Source: Lapidilactobacillus dextrinicus DSM 20335 (GTDB lineage Bacteria > Bacillota > Bacilli > Lactobacillales > Lactobacillaceae). From it: 64,000 nt of DNA. This document shows, piece by piece, positions 62,399-64,000 of this stretch. The position numbers and the translations under genes were made by a program. The notes below the pieces were generated by a model. That model did no database searches. It was not told the DNA's origin and was given only the letters and a program-made list of their open reading frames with translations. The stretch spans positions 40,377 through 104,376 of the forward strand of contig NZ_AYYK01000022.1 in assembly GCF_001436095.1 (NCBI RefSeq). Reading direction: 5' to 3'. The first letter of the stretch is position 1. The number at the start of each line of letters is the position of its first letter.

Positions 62399-62427
62399 TT
62401 ACCAAACACCATAGTTAAGACTATAAT
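62399..62427 (+). promoter_or_regulatory. Promoter of the unknown 123-residue gene
   Basis: TTACCA, 17 bp, TATAAT (62422-62427); start about 30 bp before the ribosome site. Confidence 0.7.
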
Positions 62428-62465
62428 GAAATAGTAGATATTCATAGTATGGGGAGGTTCACCTT

Positions 62466-62837
62466 ATGGCAAAAGTTATCGACATTAAAAATTATCAAAC
62501 TGATCGCGTCGCACACGCGTTTCTCGAGTTTTATTTATCACTATTCAAAAACGGCGAATTGGATTCATTGGCCACTTTTGATTCAAAAGAGCAGATGGCA
62601 GAAATCAATCACTTCTTGGAATTGGCACCTCAAGTTCCTAACGATCAATTAATTGAAAAACTAGTTGAGGCACGGAGTACTGAATTAACTGGCCTTACTA
62701 ATAATATTATCGCCGCTGAACCAGCTGTTACTGAATTAACTAGTAGCAACGCTTGGCATGATTGGTACAAACAATTGATTAAAAAGATTGCAGTCAGAAC
62801 ACCAGGTGGTAGTTGGAATAAATACGGCACCCGTTAA
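62466..62837 (+). CDS. Unknown small cytosolic protein
   Basis: 123 residues, no membrane helix, mostly helical. Begins AKVIDIKNYQTDRVAHAFLEFYLSLFKNGELDS and ends RTPGGSWNKYGTR. I recognise no family. A strong ribosome site (GGGGAGG, eight bases before the ATG) and a good promoter show that it is expressed. A 17-bp imperfect hairpin follows. Function unknown. Confidence 0.78.
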   Translation: MAKVIDIKNYQTDRVAHAFLEFYLSLFKNGELDSLATFDSKEQMAEINHFLELAPQVPNDQLIEKLVEARSTELTGLTNNIIAAEPAVTELTSSNAWHDWYKQLIKKIAVRTPGGSWNKYGTR

Positions 62838-62855
62838 AGTTTAATTAAGGATCGT

Positions 62856-62909
62856 CAAGTGGCTCAAGTTAGGCACGATTGTTCATCATTCCTAACTTGG
62901 GCCAACTTC
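62856..62909. repeat. Imperfect hairpin between two genes
   Basis: AAGTGGC-CAAGTTAGG pairs with CCTAACTTG-GCCAACTT around a 17-base loop. No T-run follows, so it is not a normal terminator; a processing site or weak stop is possible. Confidence 0.5.
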
Positions 62910-62997
62910 ATGCTATTGCCACCCAAAGATCAGTCCCGAGATTGATGAGTCCCACTACTGAAGATGAGAAAATAAGAATGAACATGGAGGTTAGCAG

Positions 62998-63525
62998 ATG
63001 GATAATTTAGTTAAAAACATTAAACGTAACATGTGGCTACGTGCCGCAGCTTTTATCATTTTGGGGATCTTAATCGCTTTTAAGCCCGCAATGATGATCA
63101 ACATTAGTATTCAGTTAATCGCCTTATATTTAGCTATTCTAGGTATTTATAGCTTAGTGACAGGTCTCAAAACACATCAAAAAGGTGAGTCACTAAACAG
63201 TGCGATGATTTTAGGGATTACCGAGCTAGTTGGTGCGCTATTCGTCTGGTTATTCGCTAAATCACTACTTAGCCTTTTACCTTTCGTTATTGGGATTGGC
63301 CTATTAGTCCACGGTATTAATTACATCATGCAAATCCGCAACAATCGCCAATATGTAAACGTGAGTCCAGTTATGAACTACGTCTACGGCGCTTTGATCA
63401 TTGTTGCCGCTGTCGTCATGATCTTCAATCCTTTTAAGTCGTTGACCGTTCTCTTTGCCATCTTCGGTTGGCTCTTAATCGTCATGGGCATCGCAGAAAT
63501 CTTCGGCACCAGATTATTTAAGTGA
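62998..63525 (+). CDS. DUF308 (HdeD-like) membrane protein
   Basis: 175 residues, six membrane helices in three pairs (LRAAAFIILGILIAFKPAMMI, IALYLAILGIYSLVTG, ILGITELVGALFVWLFA, LLPFVIGIGLLVHGINY, VYGALIIVAAVVMIFNPF, VLFAIFGWLLIVMGIAEIF). The repeating G-I-x-x-x-x-P pattern is the DUF308/HdeD form. In enterics HdeD is tied to acid resistance; role here unknown. Start ATG with GGAGG seven bases ahead. Confidence 0.9.
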   Translation: MDNLVKNIKRNMWLRAAAFIILGILIAFKPAMMINISIQLIALYLAILGIYSLVTGLKTHQKGESLNSAMILGITELVGALFVWLFAKSLLSLLPFVIGIGLLVHGINYIMQIRNNRQYVNVSPVMNYVYGALIIVAAVVMIFNPFKSLTVLFAIFGWLLIVMGIAEIFGTRLFK

Positions 63526-63663
63526 AGTGCGGAAAACAACGGGTTGATGACCCGGATTTAAGTGAAAAGATTCGCTGGTAAATAACTAGAAAAGCCGGTT
63601 CAGATTAATTGATCGGAACTGCAACTATTTTTTGAAACATATAAATAAAAGCAGCTTTCTACA

Positions 63664-64000
63664 TTAGGCAATTGATTTTCTGTAGTCTACAGGAGATTGA
63701 TTGCCTAATTTTGTAAATATACGTTTATTATTCCAAAAACTAATGTAGTTTTTGACCATTTCTATTACAATGTTATTGGAACCTATCGGTTCCTTATGGT
63801 TGTAGAATGTTTCAACCTTTAGGCAGGAGTGAAACGATTCTATTGGTGCGTTATCCGCTGGTGTTCCTTTACGGGACATACTGCGGATAACGCCTTTTTG
63901 CGTGCCATTTCAAAAAATTCGCGTGATGTATAAGTTGAGCCTTAATCACTATGCAAGATTGTGTTTCCCGATAAATTGTCTAATTGCTCTAATGTATTTA
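63664..64000 (-). pseudogene. IS3 family transposase (OrfB) remnant, runs off the window
   Basis: The C-terminal part SRKGTPADNAPIESFHSCLKVETF...NYISFWNNKRIFTKLGNQSPVDYR is the end of an IS150/IS3-type DDE transposase, with the last catalytic Glu (PIESFHS). Upstream on the minus strand the frame is broken twice: the HSDQG motif reads HSD-stop-G (TAA at 63944-63942) and a base change in the A5 run (about 63894-63899) shifts the frame before SMSRKG. A dead copy. The element end is probably near 63610-63660; no inverted repeat could be confirmed. Confidence 0.85.

Overview
The window is chromosomal DNA of a low-GC Gram-positive bacterium, most likely a member of the Lactobacillaceae. The evidence is the gene order of the division and cell wall (dcw) cluster, the DUF3397/DUF4044 pair beside mraZ, a nucleoside deoxyribosyltransferase, strong Shine-Dalgarno sequences, frequent TTG/GTG starts, and hairpin plus T-run terminators. 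I cannot name the species. No rRNA, tRNA, CRISPR array or intact mobile element was found. The only transposon trace is a broken IS3-type transposase at the right edge.

Layout. 1-4.1 kb: MTA/SAH nucleosidase (cut by the window edge), a small membrane protein and a Nudix ADP-ribose pyrophosphatase on the minus strand, then an xpaC-telA pair on the plus strand. 4.1-21.3 kb: the dcw cluster, all on the minus strand. Its transcription order is mraZ, rsmH, ftsL, pbp2x, mraY, murD, murG, divIB, ftsA, ftsZ, sepF, yggT, ylmH, divIVA, then ileS behind a T-box and a cold-shock protein. murE and ftsW are absent from the cluster. 21.3-33.2 kb: housekeeping and unknown genes (DUF3397, DUF4044, prfC, a CNNM/HlyC protein, an AI-2E family permease, GNAT, EndA-type nuclease, DUF402, recX, RlmD-type methyltransferase, DUF975, deoxyribosyltransferase). 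33.5-41.5 kb: a Na,K-ATPase-like P-type pump and a 1430-residue fused 2-hydroxyacyl-CoA dehydratase activase under a TetR regulator with a 32-bp operator.

41.7-64 kb is more accessory. It holds LacI, DedA, an HrtAB-like exporter, a MarR-controlled ABC exporter, GNAT, TMEM175, YczE, a DHFR-like reductase, a TDT anion channel with a divergent LysR, GNAT plus MarR, VanZ, gpmA, a degenerate Tag, arsC, a PlsY paralogue, an ABC exporter with a frameshifted ATPase, YdcF, DUF308 and an unknown 123-residue protein.

The most unusual signals are non-coding. (i) 48.63-48.90 kb carries a complete ribosome-controlled attenuator in front of a GNAT acetyltransferase: promoter, leader peptide, two mutually exclusive hairpins and a terminator. 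(ii) 60.58-60.93 kb carries three tandem, equal-length (about 117 bp) hairpin units with conserved ends and sequence-divergent but paired stems, in the leader of an ABC permease. (iii) 50.35-50.63 kb looks like a free-standing small RNA with C-rich loops and a 16-codon ORF. I do not recognise any of the three as a named family.
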